Positions 43,595 through 57,100 are shown, counted from the first letter of the stretch. The stretch is DNA of 64,000 bases from Micromonospora antibiotica (GCF_017599305.1 NZ_JAGFWR010000015.1:62001-126000); one strand, 5' to 3'. Translations and numbers: made by a program. Notes: a model not told the origin generated them from the letters alone.

Positions 43595-44782
43595 GTGACG
43601 ATCGATCAGGAGATCCGTAAATATCCGTTCAGCGAGGCGCCCGGGATCGACATCGACCCCGTCTACGGGCTGCTGCGCAGCACCGAGCCGCTGGCCCGGG
43701 TGCAACTGCCGTACGGCGAGGTGTCCTGGCTCGCCACCCGGTACGAGGACGTCAAGACCGTGCTGACCGACCCACGGTTCAGCCGGGCCGCGGCGCAGGG
43801 CAAGGACCAGCCCCGTACCCGCGAGGAGATGACCTACGAGGGCATCATCGGGCTCGACCCGCCGGACCACACCCGGCTGCGTAAGCTCGCCGGCAAGGCG
43901 CTGACCGCGCGCCGGGTCAACGAGATGCGCGAGGGCGCCCAGCGCATCGCCAACGAGTACGTCGACGAGATGATCGCCAAGGGTTCCCCGGGTGACCTGG
44001 TCGAGCTGTTCGCCCTGCCGTACCCGATCACCGTCATCTGCGAGCTGCTCGGGGTGCCGTTCGAGGACCGGGCCCAGTTCCGGATCTGGACCGAGGGGCT
44101 GACCAGCACCAGCGAGCAGCTGATGGTCTACGCCGAGCAGCTGTTCGGCTACATGGGCAAGCTGGTCGCCCAGCGCCGCGAGCAGCCCACCGACGACCTG
44201 CTCGGCGCGCTGGTCAAGGCCCGCGACGAGGGCGACCGGCTGACCGAGCAGGAGCTGCTCTCCATCGCCGGGGTCGGGCTGCTGCTCACCGGCGTCGAGA
44301 CGGTCTCCACCCACATCCCCAACTTCGTCTACGCGCTGCTCACCAACCCGGAGCTGATGGCGCAGCTGCGCGCCGACCGGAGCCTGGTGCCGGCGGCCGT
44401 GGAGGAACTGCTGCGGATGATCCCGCTGAACCCGGCCGCGATGTTCCCCCGCTACGCGGTGGAGGACATCGAGCTGAGCGGGATCACCGTCCGCGCCGGG
44501 GAGCCGGTGCTGGTCTCGCTGCCCGGCGCCAACCGGGACCCGGAGATCTTCGACAACCCGGAGACCTTCGACTTCACCCGCGAGCAGAACCCGCACGTCG
44601 CGTTCGGCCACGGCCCGCACCACTGCCTCGGCGCGCAGCTCGCCCGGATGGAACTCCAGGTGGCCCTGCACACGGTCCTGGACCGGTTCCCCGAGCTGAG
44701 CCTGGCCGACGGCGACGCGGGCGTGTCGTGGAAGTCCGGCCAGCTGGTCCGGGGCCCGAACAAGCTGCTGGTGGCCTGGTGA
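43595..44782 (+). CDS. Cytochrome P450
   Basis: 395 residues of bacterial class I P450. The heme-binding Cys344 lies in FGHGPHHCLGAQLARMEL, the ExxR motif in EELLRM and the I-helix in LLLTGVETVS, where Glu-Thr form the acid-alcohol pair. There is no membrane anchor. The start is GTG at 43595 with a GGGAG site; the frame is open far upstream, but that part overlaps the antisense aminomutase gene. The ferredoxin start overlaps its stop by four bases. It is probably a tailoring oxidase that hydroxylates or epoxidises the macrolactam; the site of oxidation cannot be read from sequence. Confidence 0.92.
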   Translation: MTIDQEIRKYPFSEAPGIDIDPVYGLLRSTEPLARVQLPYGEVSWLATRYEDVKTVLTDPRFSRAAAQGKDQPRTREEMTYEGIIGLDPPDHTRLRKLAGKALTARRVNEMREGAQRIANEYVDEMIAKGSPGDLVELFALPYPITVICELLGVPFEDRAQFRIWTEGLTSTSEQLMVYAEQLFGYMGKLVAQRREQPTDDLLGALVKARDEGDRLTEQELLSIAGVGLLLTGVETVSTHIPNFVYALLTNPELMAQLRADRSLVPAAVEELLRMIPLNPAAMFPRYAVEDIELSGITVRAGEPVLVSLPGANRDPEIFDNPETFDFTREQNPHVAFGHGPHHCLGAQLARMELQVALHTVLDRFPELSLADGDAGVSWKSGQLVRGPNKLLVAW

Positions 44783-45015
44783 CCACCGTGGACACCCGCT
44801 GGACGGTCACCGTCGACCGGGACGCCTGCATCGGTACCGGGGTCTGCGCCGGCGCGGCCCCCCGCCAGATCGAGATCCGGGCCGGCAAGGCGTCCGCCCT
44901 GGCCCCGGAGACCGCGCCCGACGAGGCGGTCATCGACGCCGCCGACATGTGCCCGATGTCGGCGATCACCGTGCGCGACGCCGCCTCCGGCGCGCTGCTC
45001 GCGCCCGAGGAGTAA
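44779..45015 (+). CDS. Small ferredoxin ([3Fe-4S] type), P450 partner
   Basis: 78 residues with CIGTGVC and a distal CP (MCPMSAI), the three-cysteine pattern of actinobacterial [3Fe-4S] ferredoxins that pass electrons to P450s. The GTG start at 44779 overlaps the P450 stop (GTGA), which implies translational coupling. No ferredoxin reductase is in the window, so a shared cellular reductase is needed. Confidence 0.9.
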   Translation: MTTVDTRWTVTVDRDACIGTGVCAGAAPRQIEIRAGKASALAPETAPDEAVIDAADMCPMSAITVRDAASGALLAPEE

Positions 45016-45051
45016 CCACCGCCCCGACCGGTGAACCCACCGGTCGCCGCG

Positions 45052-45092
45052 AGGCCGCCGCGACCGGTCCCCCCTACCGGTCGCGGCGGCCT
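45052..45092 (+). terminator. Perfect 17-bp hairpin after the ferredoxin gene
   Basis: The arm at 45052-45068 (AGGCCGCCGCGACCGGT) has its exact complement at 45076-45092, with a C-rich loop of seven. It separates the P450-ferredoxin pair from the large PKS gene, which should therefore have its own promoter in the remaining 70 bp. Confidence 0.75.
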
Positions 45093-45163
45093 TGCCGTGA
45101 TCGGGCGCCGCAAGCCGACACACCGAGCCGGGCGTCGAACCCGGAGACCTAGTGGAGCGTGCC

Positions 45164-48100
45164 ATGAGCGAGTCCGTGAACCCCACCGGTGCCGAGCCCG
45201 ACGCGCTGTCGGCACTGCGGCGACGGCTGGAGGGCCGCACGGCCGAGGAGCAGGGCCGGGCGCTCACCGCCCTGGTCCGGGAGCAGGCCCGTGACGTGCT
45301 GCGGACCGTGCTGCCGGACGGCCCGGACGCCGTCGAGCCGGGCCGCCCGTTCCGCGACCTGGGCTTCGACTCGCTCGCCGCGGTGGAGCTGCACCGTCGG
45401 CTCACCGTCGCCACCGGCCTGGACCTGCCGGTCACCCTGGTCTTCGACCACCCGACGCCGCAGGCGGTCGGACGGTTGCTGCGTACGCTGCTCGGTGGGG
45501 ACGCCGCGCCCGCGCCGGTCGCCGCGCCGCTGCGCCGGCCCGCCGACGACGACGAGCCGATCGCCGTGGTCGGCATCGGCTGCCGCTACCCGGGGCACAG
45601 CACCTCCGCCGACGACCTGTGGCGGCTGGTCTTCGAGGGCCGGCACGTGATCTCCGACTTCCCGACCGACCGGGGCTGGGACACCGACGGGCTCTACGAC
45701 CCGGACCCGGGCAAGCCCGGCAAGACCTACGTGCGCCAGGGCGGTTTCCTGGAGGGCGCGGCCGAGTTCGACGCGGACTTCTTCGGCATCAGCCCCCGCG
45801 AGGCGATGACGATGGACCCGCAGCAGCGGCTGGTGCTGGAGACCGCCTGGGAGGCGTTGGAGGACGCCGGCATCGATTCGGCGTCGCTGCGCGGCAGCCA
45901 GACCGGTGTCTTCATCGGCGCCGAACCGCAGGAGTACGGCCCCCGGCTGCACGAGGCCCCGGAGGGCCTGGACGGCTACCTGCTCACCGGCAACGCGCCG
46001 AGCGTGGTGTCCGGCCGGCTCGCCTACACGTTCGGCTTCGAGGGCCCGACGCTGACCGTGGACACCGCCTGCTCGGGTTCGCTGGTCGCCCTGCACCTGG
46101 CCTGCCAGGCGGTGCAGCGTGGGGAGTGCACCACCGCGTTGGCCGGTGGCGTCGCGGTGATGGTGCACCCGGGCGCGTTCACCGCGTTCAGCCGGCAGCG
46201 TGGCCTCGCCCCGGACGGGCTGTGCAAGCCGTTCGCGGCGGCGGCCGACGGCACCGGCTGGGCCGAGGGCGTCGGCATCCTGGTGCTGGAGCGGCTCTCC
46301 GACGCCCGCCGCAACGGCCACCGGGTGCTCGGGGTGATCCGGGGCTCGGCGATCAACCAGGACGGCGCGTCCAACGGGTTGACCGCCCCGAACGGGCCGT
46401 CCCAGCAGCGGGTGATCATGTCCGCGCTGGCGTCGGCCGGCCTGGCCCCCGCCGACGTCGACCTGGTCGAGGCGCACGGCACCGGCACCCGGCTCGGCGA
46501 CCCCATCGAGGCGCAGGCGATCATCGCCACCTACGGCCGGGAACGCCCCGCCGACCGGCCGCTGTGGCTCGGCTCGCTGAAGTCCAACATCGGTCACTCG
46601 CAGGCCGCCGCCGGGGTCGCCGGGGTGATCAAGGTGCTGATGGCGATGCGGCACCGGGTGCTGCCGCGTACCCTGCACGTCGACGCGCCCACCCCCAACG
46701 TGGACTGGTCCGCCGGCACCGTCGCGCTGCTCACCGAGGCCCGCGAGTGGGACGCCGCGGGCCGGCCGCGCCGCGCCGGGGTCTCCTCGTTCGGGGTCAG
46801 CGGCACCAACGCGCACGTCATCGTCGAGGAACCTCCGGCGGTCGACGACGAGACCGTGCCCGCCGTGCCGCAGCTGCCCAGCGAGGTGCTGCCGGTGGTG
46901 TTCTCCGCCCGGAGCGGGACGGCGCTGCGCGACCAGGCCGCCGCGCTGCTGGCGGTCGTGGACACCGACGGGGACGCCCCGGAGCTGCTCGACGTCGCCT
47001 ATTCGCTGGCCACCACCCGGACCGCCCTGGAGCACCGGGCGGTGCTGGTGGCCCGGGACCGGGCGGGTGTCGTCCGGGACCTGGCCGCCCTCGCCGCCGG
47101 CGGCAGTGTGCCCGGCGTACCCCTGGGGCAGGCCGACGGCGGTGGACTCGGTTTCCTCTTCACCGGTCAGGGCAGTCAGCGGCTCGGCGCCGGACGGCAG
47201 TTGTACCGCAGCTACCCGGTCTACGCCGCCGCGTTCGACGACGCCTGCGGCTGGCTCGACCTGCAACTGGACGTGCCGCTGGCCGACGTGCTGTTCGCCG
47301 AGCCCGGCACCGCCGAGGCGGCCCTGCTCGACCAGACCGCCTACACCCAGTGCGCGCTGTTCGCGGTGGAGGTCGCCCAGTTCCGGCTGCTGGAGTCGTG
47401 GGGGGTCCGGCCGGACCTGCTCGCCGGGCACTCGATCGGTGAGCTGGCCGCCGCCCACGTCGCCGGGGTGCTCTCCCTGGAGGACGCCGCCCTGCTGGTC
47501 GCCGCCCGGGGCCGGCTCATGCAGCAACTCCCCGCCGAGGGCGCGATGATCTCGGTGCAGGCCACCGAGGAGCAGGTCCGTCCGCTGCTGGCCGGCCGCG
47601 AGGCGCAGGTGGGCCTGGCCGCGGTGAACGGCCCCACCTCGATGGTGGTCTCCGGCGACGAGGACGCCGTGCTGGAGGTGGTCGCCGCCCTCGCCGCCGC
47701 CGGGCACAAGACGAAGCGGCTGAAGGTCAGCCACGCCTTCCACTCGCCGCTGATGACGCCGATGCTCGCCGAGTTCGGCCGGCTGGCGCACGTGCTCACC
47801 TACCGCCCGCCGACCATTCCGGTCGTCTCCACGGTCACCGGTCGGCCGGTGCTCGCCGGTGAACTGTGCGACCCCGACTACTGGGTGCGGCACGTGCGCG
47901 ACAGCGTCCGGTTCGCCGACGCGGTCCGGGCGATGGCCGACGAGGGGGTCACCACCTTCCTCGAACTCGGTCCGGCCGGGGTGCTCTCCGCGATGGGTCC
48001 GGCCTGCCTCGACGACGACGCCGATGCGGTCTTCGCCCCGCTGCTGCGCGCCGACCACGACGAGGAGACCGACGTCGTCGCCGCTGTCGCCCGCGCCCAC

Positions 48101-51100
48101 GTGCGGGGGGTGCCGGTGGACTGGACGGGCTTCTTCGCCACGCGCGGGGCCCGCCGGGTGGCGCTGCCCACGTACCCGTTCCAGCGTCGCCGGTTCTGGA
48201 TGGAATCCGGCGGCGGCAGCGCCGACGCGACCGGCTTCGGTCAGCTCGCCGCCGGGCACCCGCTGGTCAGCGCGGTCGTCGGCCTGGCCGGCGGCGACGG
48301 GGTGGTGCTCACCGGGCGGGTGTCGCTGCGCAGCCACCCGTGGCTGGCCGACCACACCATCTCCGGGGTGGCACTGCTGCCCGGCACCGCCTTCGTGGAG
48401 CTGGCGATCCGCGCCGGCGACCAGGTCGGCTGCCCCACCGTGGAGGAGCTGACCCTGGAGGCCCCGCTGGCGCTCGACGAGCACGGCGTCGCCCTCCAGG
48501 TCGTCGTCGGCGCCGCCGACCCGGCCGGCCGCTGCCCGGTGGCCGTCTACTCGCGGCCCGACGGGTCCGACCCGGACGACCAGCTCTGGACCCGGCACGT
48601 CAGCGGTTTCCTCGCCCCGCAGGCCGCCGACGCCGGGCAGCCGCTGACCGAGTGGCCGCCGCGCGACGCCCGCCCGGTCGACCTGACCGGCGGTTACGCC
48701 GAGCTGGCCGGCCAGGGCTACGGCTACGGCCCGGTCTTCCAGGGCCTCAAGGCCGTCTGGCGACGCGGCCCCGAGGTGTACGCCGAGGTCGCGCTCCCCG
48801 CCGACAGTCGGGCCGACGCGGCCCGGTTCGGCCTGCACCCGGCGGTGCTGGACGCCGCCCTGCACGCCATCGACGCCGCCCGTCGCGGCGAGCCCACCGA
48901 CGACGAGGTACGCATCCCGTTCGCGTGGAGCGACGTCACCCTGCACGCCGCCGGCGCGGCCGAGGTGCGGGTCCGGATCGCCCCCGCGGCCGGGGACAGC
49001 GTGTCGGTGGCCCTCGCCGACCCGACCGGCGCACCGGTCGCCACGGTACGGTCGTTCGTCTCCCGGCCGGTCTCCACCGCCCAGCTCACCGCCGCCCGGG
49101 GCGGCTACCACGAGCGGCTGTTCCGCCTGGAGTGGACGAAGCTGGGTCACCGGCCCGCCCCGGCGGGCACCCCCCGCTGGGTGGTGCTCGGCGACGAGCG
49201 GATCGGCGCGGCCACCCGGCACGCCGACCCGGCCGCGCTGGGTGCCGCGATCGACGCCGGTGCCACCGCCCCGGAGTTCGCGTTCGTCGGCGTCGGCACC
49301 GGTGACGTCCGGGCCGCCACCGCCGGGGCGTTGACGCTGCTGCAGCAGTGGCTGGCCGACGCCCGGCTGGGCGGCACCCGGCTGGTCTTCGTCAGCCGGG
49401 TCGACGACCTCGCCACCGAGGCGGTCTGGGGTCTGCTGCGGGCCGCCCAGACGGAGAACCCGGACCGGTTCGTCACCGTCCGGCTCGCCGACGCCCCCAC
49501 GTCACTGCTGGCCGCCGCCCTGGCCACCGGCGAACCGGAGCTGCGGCTGCGCGACGGGGAGATCAGTGTGCCCCGGCTGGCCCGGGTCGCCACCGCCCCG
49601 GCCGGCACCGACGCCGACACCACCACCGGCAGCCGTTGGCCGACCGACGGCACGGTGCTGGTCACCGGTGGCACCGGTGGGCTCGGCGCGCACGTGGCCC
49701 GGCACCTGGCCGGCAACCACGGCGTACGCCATCTGCTGTTGACCAGTCGCCGTGGCCCGGCGGCGGCCGGTGTGGCGCAGCTGCGCGCGGAGCTGGAAGC
49801 GGCAGGCGCGAGCGTCGAGGTGGCCGCCTGTGACGCGGCCGACGCCGACGCCCTGGCCGCGCTGCTCGCCGCCGTCCCGGCCGACCGGCCGTTGCGGGCG
49901 GTGGTGCACGCCGCCGGCATCGTCGACGACGCGACGATCGGCTCGCTCACCCCGCAGCGCCTCGACGCGGTGCTCAAGGCCAAGCTGGACGGCGCGGTCA
50001 ACCTCGACGCGTTGACCCGCGACGCCGACCTGACCGCGTTCGTGCTCTTCTCCTCCCTGGCCAGCCTGCTCGACTGCGCCGGGCAGGGCAACTACGCCGC
50101 CGCGAACGCCACCCTCAACGCGCTGGCCACCTCCCGCCGGGCGCAGGGCCGGCCCGTGGTCGCCCTCACCTGGGGGCTGTGGACCGGTGACAGCGGCATG
50201 GGCGGCCAGTTGGACGCCGCCGCGTTGCAGCGCATCGAACGTTCCGGCATGCCCGGCCTCAGCCCGGCCGAGAACCTGGCCCTGCTCGACGCCGCGCTCG
50301 GGGTCGACGAACCGGTCCTCGCCCCGATCCGGGTCGACCTGACGGCGCTGCGCAACCGGCCCGACGGGGTGCCGGCGCTGCTGCGCGGCCTGGTGCCGCT
50401 GCCGGCCCGCCGGTCCGCGCAGGCGGCCGGCGCGGCGGACGCCGCCCAGGGGCTGGCCCGGCAGTTCGCCGGCCTCACCCCCGCCGAACGGGACCGGGTC
50501 ACCCTCGACCTGGTCCGCGCGCACGTCGCCGCCGTGCTCGGCCACGACGGCGCGGAGGCGATCGAGCCCCGCCGCGCCTTCAACGAGCTGGGCTTCGACT
50601 CGTTGGCCGCGGTGGAGCTGCGTAACCGGCTCAACGCCGCCACCGGGCTGCGACTGCCGGCGACCCTCGTCTTCGACTACCCGACCCCGGTGGCGCTCGC
50701 CGAGTTCGTGGTGTCCACCGTGCTCGGCACCGACGTGGACGTGGCGGTGCCCGAGCTGGCGTCGGCCTCGTTCACCCAGGAGCCGATCGCCATCGTGTCG
50801 ATGAGCTGCCGCTTCCCCGGCGGGGTGGCCACCCCGGAGCAGCTGTGGGAGCTGCTGGAGGGCGGCGTCGACGCGGTCTCCCCGTTCCCCACCGACCGGG
50901 GCTGGGACCTGGCCGGCATGTACGACCCGGAGCCCGGCAAGCCCGGCAAGACGTACTCGATGGAGGGTGGTTTCCTCTACGACGCGGCCGACTTCGACGC
51001 GGACTTCTTCGGGATCAGCCCGCGTGAGGCGATCGCGATGGACCCGCAGCAGCGGTTGCTGCTGGAAACGTCGTGGGAGGTGTTGGAGCGGGCCGGGATC

Positions 51101-54100
51101 GACCCGACCTCGCTCAAGGGCAGCCCGACCGGTGTCTTCGCCGGCGTCATGTACCACGACTACGCGCTGCGCCTGCACCAGGTGCCCGACGAGCTGGCCG
51201 GCTACCTGGGCAACGGCAGCCTGGCCAGCATCGTCTCCGGCCGGGTCGCCTACACCCTCGGCCTGGAGGGGCCGGCCGTGTCGATCGACACCGCCTGCTC
51301 GTCGTCGCTGGTGGCGATCCACCTGGCCGTGCAGGCGCTGCGGGCCGGGGAGTGCTCGCTGGCGTTGGCCGGGGGCGTCACCGTGATGTCCACCCCGGAC
51401 ACGTTCATCGACTTCAGCCGGCAGCGTGGCCTGGCCAAGGACGGCCGGTCCAAGTCGTTCGCGGCCGGGGCCGACGGCACCGGCTGGGGTGAGGGCGCCG
51501 GCATGCTGCTGCTGGAACGCCTCTCCGACGCCCGGGCCAACGGCCACCAGGTGCTCGCGGTGATTCGGGGCTCGGCCACCAACCAGGACGGCGCGTCCAA
51601 CGGGCTGACCGCCCCGAACGGCCCGTCGCAGCAGCGGGTGATCCGGCAGGCCCTGGCCTCCGCCGGTGGCATCCCGGCGACCGAGGTCGACGCGGTCGAG
51701 GCGCACGGCACCGGCACCGCCCTCGGTGACCCGATCGAGGCGCAGGCGCTGCTCGCCACGTACGGGCAGGGCCGGCCGGGTGAGCGTCCGCTGTGGCTCG
51801 GCTCGATCAAGTCGAACATCGGCCACACCCAGGGCGCGGCCGGTGTCGCCGGTGTGATCAAGATGGTGCTGGCGATGCGCAACGGGGTGCTGCCCCGCAC
51901 CCTGCACGCCGACGAGCCGTCCCCGCAGATCGACTGGTCGGCCGGCGAGGTGCGGCTGCTCACCGAGGCGCAGCCGTGGCCGGCGCTGGACCGGCCGCGC
52001 CGGGCGGGCGTGTCGTCGTTCGGCATCAGCGGCACCAACGCCCACGTCATCGTCGAGGAGGCCCCGCCGGTCGAGCTGGAGGGCGAGATCGTCGCGCCGC
52101 CGGCCGTGCTGCCGTGGGTGCTGTCGGCCAAGACCGAGGAGGCGCTGCGCGCCCAGGCCGCCCAGCTGCGGGCCGCCGTCGCCGCCGCCACCACCGACCC
52201 GGGTGACCTCGCGTACGCGCTGGCCAAGGGGCGGGCGGCGCTGGACCGGCGGGCCGTCGTCGTCGGTGACGTCAGCGACTTCCTGACCGGCGCGGACGCC
52301 CTGGTCGCCGGGGCCGCGGTGCCGACGCCGTTGCAGGGCGGCTCCGGGGTGGTGTTCGTGTTCCCGGGGCAGGGTTCGCAGTGGGTGGGGATGGCGGTGG
52401 AGTTGTTGGATTCGTCTCCGGTGTTTGCGGAGCGGGTTGGTGAGTGTGGGGTGGCGTTGTCGGAGTTTGTGGGTTGGCGGTTGGTGGATGTGTTGCGGGG
52501 TGTGGAGGGTGCTCCGTCGTTGGATCGGGTTGATGTGGTGCAGCCGGTGTTGTGGGCGGTGATGGTGTCGTTGGCGGGGTTGTGGCGGTCGTTTGGGGTG
52601 GTGCCGGATGCGGTGATTGGGCATTCGCAGGGTGAGATTGCGGCGGCGGTGGTGTCGGGTGGTTTGTCGTTGCGGGATGGGGCGTTGGTGGTGGCGTTGC
52701 GGAGTTTGGCGATTGCGGAGGTGTTGGCGGGTCGGGGTGCGATGGCCTCCATCGGCCTGCCCGCCGAGCGGGTCCGCGAGCGCCTCGACGTCTACGACGG
52801 TCGGGTGTCGATCGCCACGGTCAACGGGGTGTCGTCGGTGGTGGTCTCCGGTGACCCGGACGCCGTCGACGACCTGGTCGCCACGCTGACCGCCGAGGAC
52901 GTGCGGGCCAAGCGGGTGAACGTGGACTACGCGTCGCACTCGGCGCAGGTGGAGCTGATCGAGCAGCGGCTGCGCGACGACCTCGCCGAGGTGTCGCCCC
53001 GGTCGTCGACCGTGCCGTTCTACTCCACGGTGACCGCCGGGGTGCTCGACACCGCCGGGCTGGACGCCGGCTACTGGTACACCAACCTGCGGCAGACCGT
53101 CCGGTTCGAGGAGACCACCCGGGTGCTGCTCCGGGCGGGGATGCGGGTGTTCCTGGAGTGCAGTGCGCACCCGGTGCTGACCATGGGGGTGGAGGAGACC
53201 GCCGCCGACGCGGGGGTCGAGGTGGCCGCCGTCGGGTCGCTGCGCCGGGGTGAGGGTGGGCTGCACCGCTGGCTCACCTCGCTCGGTGAGGCGTTCGTCC
53301 GTGGGGTGCCGGTGGACTGGTCGTCGGCGCTGCCGGCGCGTCCGCGCGTCGAGGTGCCGCTGCCGACGTACCCGTTCCAACGCCGCCGCTACTGGATCGA
53401 CGCGACCAGCGGTGCGGCCGACGTGGCGTCGGTCGGTCTCGGCTCCGCCGGGCACCCGCTGTGGGGGGCGTCGGTGTCGATGGCCGAGTCGGGTGAGGTG
53501 CTGTTCACCGGCCGGATCTCGCTGGACACCCACCCGTGGCTGGCCGACCACGCCGTCAACGGCACCGTCCTGCTGCCCGGGGCGGCCTTCGTCGAGCTGG
53601 TGCTGCACGCCGGTGACCACGTCGGCCTCGCCCACCTGGAGGAGCTGACCCTGCACGCCCCGCTGCTGCTCGCCGAGCGCGCGGCCGTGCAGGTGCAGCT
53701 GCTGATGACCGCCGCCGACGAGTCCACCCGGCGTACCGTCAGCGTGCACTCCCGGGCCGAGCACGCCGAGGTGGACCTGCCGTGGACCCGGCACGCCACC
53801 GGCGTGCTCGCCGACACCCCGGCCGCCGCCGACTTCGACCTGGTGGCGTGGCCGCCGTCGGGTGCGGTGCCGGTGCCGACGGCGGGGTTGTATGACGAGT
53901 TGGTGGTGCAGGGGTACGAGTATGGTCCGGTGTTCCAGGGGGTGCAGGCTGCCTGGCGGGTTGGTGAGGTGGTGTTTGCTGAGGTTGCGCTTCCGGAGGA
54001 GGCGCATGGGGAGGCGTCGCGGTTCGGGGTGCATCCGGCGTTGTTGGATGCGGCGTTGCAGGTGGTGGGGATCGGTGAGGCGGTGCCGGTGGGTCGTCCG

Positions 54101-57100
54101 CCGTATCTGCCGTTCGCCTGGACGGATGTGACGCTGCACGCCACGGGTGCCACCGCCCTGCGGGTGCGGGTCACCCCGACCGGCCCGGATGCGGTCACCC
54201 TGCACCTGACCGACCCGACCGGTGCGCCGGTCGCCGAGATCGGTTCCCTGGTGTCCCGGCCGGTGCAGCTCACCACCGCCCCCACCGAGGGCAACCTCTA
54301 CCGGATCGACTGGACCGCCGTGCCGGTGGCCGCCGCTGCGGCACCTTCCTGGGCCCACCTGGAGGACCTCGCCGACGACGTACCGGAGCTGGTGCTCGCC
54401 CGACTCACCCACCAGGACGCCGCCCTCGACCCGGCCACCACGGCGGGGCCGGCGGGGGACGTCGAGGTGGCCGGGCGGGCTGCGGTCGGTGCGGCGCTCG
54501 CGCTGCTCCAGCGCTGGCTGGCCGACCCCCGGTTGGCCGAGTCCCGGCTGGTGGTGCTCACCGACGGTGCGGCCGACCAGGTCACCGACCTGGCCCACGC
54601 CCCGGTCTGGGGCCTGGTGCGGGCCGCGCAGGTGGAGAATCCTGGTCAGTTCGTGCTGGTGGATGCTGACCCGGAGACTCCGGTGGAGGAGATTCTGGCG
54701 GCGGTGGGGACCGGTGAGCCGGAGTTGTCGCTGCGGGACGGTCAGGTGCGGGTGCCGCGTCTGGCCCGCGCGACCACCACCGGTGGGTCCTGGCGGGCCG
54801 ACGGTTCGGTGCTGGTGACCGGTGGCACCGGTGTGCTGGGCGCGCTGGTGGCCCGGCACCTGGTGGAGGTGCACGGGGTGCGGGAGCTGGTGCTGACCTC
54901 GCGGCGTGGGTTGACCGCGCCGGGTGCGGCGGAGCTGCGCGACGAGCTGACCGGCCTCGGGGCCACCGTCGAGGTGGTGGCCGCCGACCTGGCCGACCGG
55001 GACGCGGTCGCCACCCTGCTGGACGGCATCCCGGCGTTGACCGCCGTCGTGCACACCACCGGCGCGTTGGACGACGGCACCGTCGCCGCGTTCACCGACG
55101 CGCAGCTCGACACCGTGTGGCGGGCCAAGGCCACCCCGGCCTGGCACCTGCACGACCTCACCCGGGACCGCGAGCTGTCCGCGTTCGTGCTGTTCTCCTC
55201 GGCCGCCGGCGTGGTCGACGGCTCCGGGCAGGGCAACTACGCCGCCGCGAACGTCTTCGTCGACGCCCTGGCCGCGCACCGGCGGGCCCTCGGCCTGCCG
55301 GCGGTCTCCCTGGCCTGGGGCTTCTGGGAGGAACGCAGCGGGATGACCGCGCACCTCGGCGACGCCGACGTGGCCCGGATGGCCCGCTCCGGCGTGCTCG
55401 GGATCAGCACCGACCAGGGCCTCGCCCTGCTCGACGCGGCGGTCGCCACCGACGAGCCGCTGCTGGTGCCGATCCGGCTGGACACCGCCGCGCTGCGCGC
55501 CCAGGGCCAGCAGCTCCCGGCCCTGTTCCGGGGCCTGGTCCGGCTCCCGGCCCGCCGCGCCGCCGGCACCGGCCCGACGCCGGTCGGCGGTTCGGCACTG
55601 CACCGGCAACTGCTCGGCCTCGCCGACGCCGACCAGCGGCGACTGCTGCTCGACCTGGTCCGGGGCAACGTCGCCGGGGTGCTCGGCCACGACAGCCCGG
55701 CCACCGTCGAGCCGTCCCGGGCGTTCCGGGAACTCGGCTTCGACTCGCTGGCCGCCGTCGAGCTGCGCAACAAGCTCAACACGGCCACCGGGCTGCGGCT
55801 GCCGGCGACCCTGGTCTTCGACTACCCCAACCCGACCGCGCTCGCCGACTACCTGCACACCAGGATCCTCGGTGCGGCCACCCCACAGGCCCCGACCGTG
55901 GCCACCCCCGTCGCCGACGACGAACCCGTCGCCATCGTGGCGATGAGCTGCCGCTTCCCCGGCGGGGTCCGTACCCCCGAGGACCTGTGGCGACTGCTCG
56001 CCGACGGCACCGACGCGATCACCCCGTTCCCCACCGACCGGGGCTGGGACCTCGCCGGCATGTACGACCCGGAGCCCGGCCGGACCGGCAAGACGTACGC
56101 CATGGAGGGTGGTTTCCTCTACGACGCGGCCGACTTCGACCCCGACTTCTTCGGGATCAGCCCGCGTGAGGCGGTCGCGATGGACCCGCAGCAGCGGTTG
56201 CTGCTGGAAACCTCGTGGGAGGCGCTGGAGCGGGCCGGCATCGACCCGAACTCGCTGCGCGGCAGCCTCACCGGTGTCTTCGCCGGGGTCATGTACCACG
56301 ACTACGCCAGCCGGCTGCCCGAGGTACCCGAGGAACTCGCCGGTTACCTGGGCAACGGCAGCATGGCAAGCGTCGCGTCCGGCCGCATCGCCTACACCCT
56401 CGGCCTGGAGGGGCCGGCGGTCAGCGTCGACACCGCGTGCTCGTCGTCGCTGGTCGCGATCCACCTGGCCGTGCAGGCGCTGCGCTCCGGCGAGTGCACG
56501 CTCGCCCTGGCCGGTGGCGTCACCGTCATGTCCACCCCGGACACGTTCATCGAGTTCAGCCTCCAGCGGGGCCTGGCCGCCGACCACCGGTGCAAGTCCT
56601 TCGCGGCCGGCGCGGACGGCACGGCGATGTCCGAGGGCGTCGGCATGCTGCTGCTGGAGCGGCTCTCCGACGCCGAACGCCACGGCCACCACGTCCTCGC
56701 GGTGGTACGGGGTTCGGCGATCAACCAGGACGGCGCGTCCAACGGCCTGACCGCCCCGAACGGTCCCTCGCAGCAGCGGGTGATCCGGCAGGCCCTGGCG
56801 GCGGCCGGTGGCATCCCGGCCACCGAGGTGGACGCCGTCGAGGCGCACGGCACCGGCACCACCCTCGGCGACCCGATCGAGGCGCAGGCGCTGCTGGCCA
56901 CCTACGGGCAGGAACGGCCCGGGGACCGGCCGCTGTGGCTCGGCTCGGTGAAGTCGAACATCGGCCACACCCAGGGCGCGGCCGGTGTCGCCGGTGTGAT
57001 CAAGATGGTGCTGGCGATGCGCAACGGGGTGCTGCCCCGCACCCTGCACGTGGACGAGCCCACCCCGCAGGTGGACTGGTCGGCCGGGGCGGTGCGGCTG

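Larger units (their letters stand above)
50778..55860 (+). other. PKS module 2: KS-AT(methylmalonyl)-DH-KR(B)-ACP
   Basis: The AT has GHSQGE and VDYASHS. The DH motifs are HAVNGTVLLP and DAALQ. The KR has HTTGALDDG and GQGNYAAAN. Expected outcome: a methyl-substituted alkene. Long stretches of AT and DH are identical in DNA to module 3. Confidence 0.85.
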
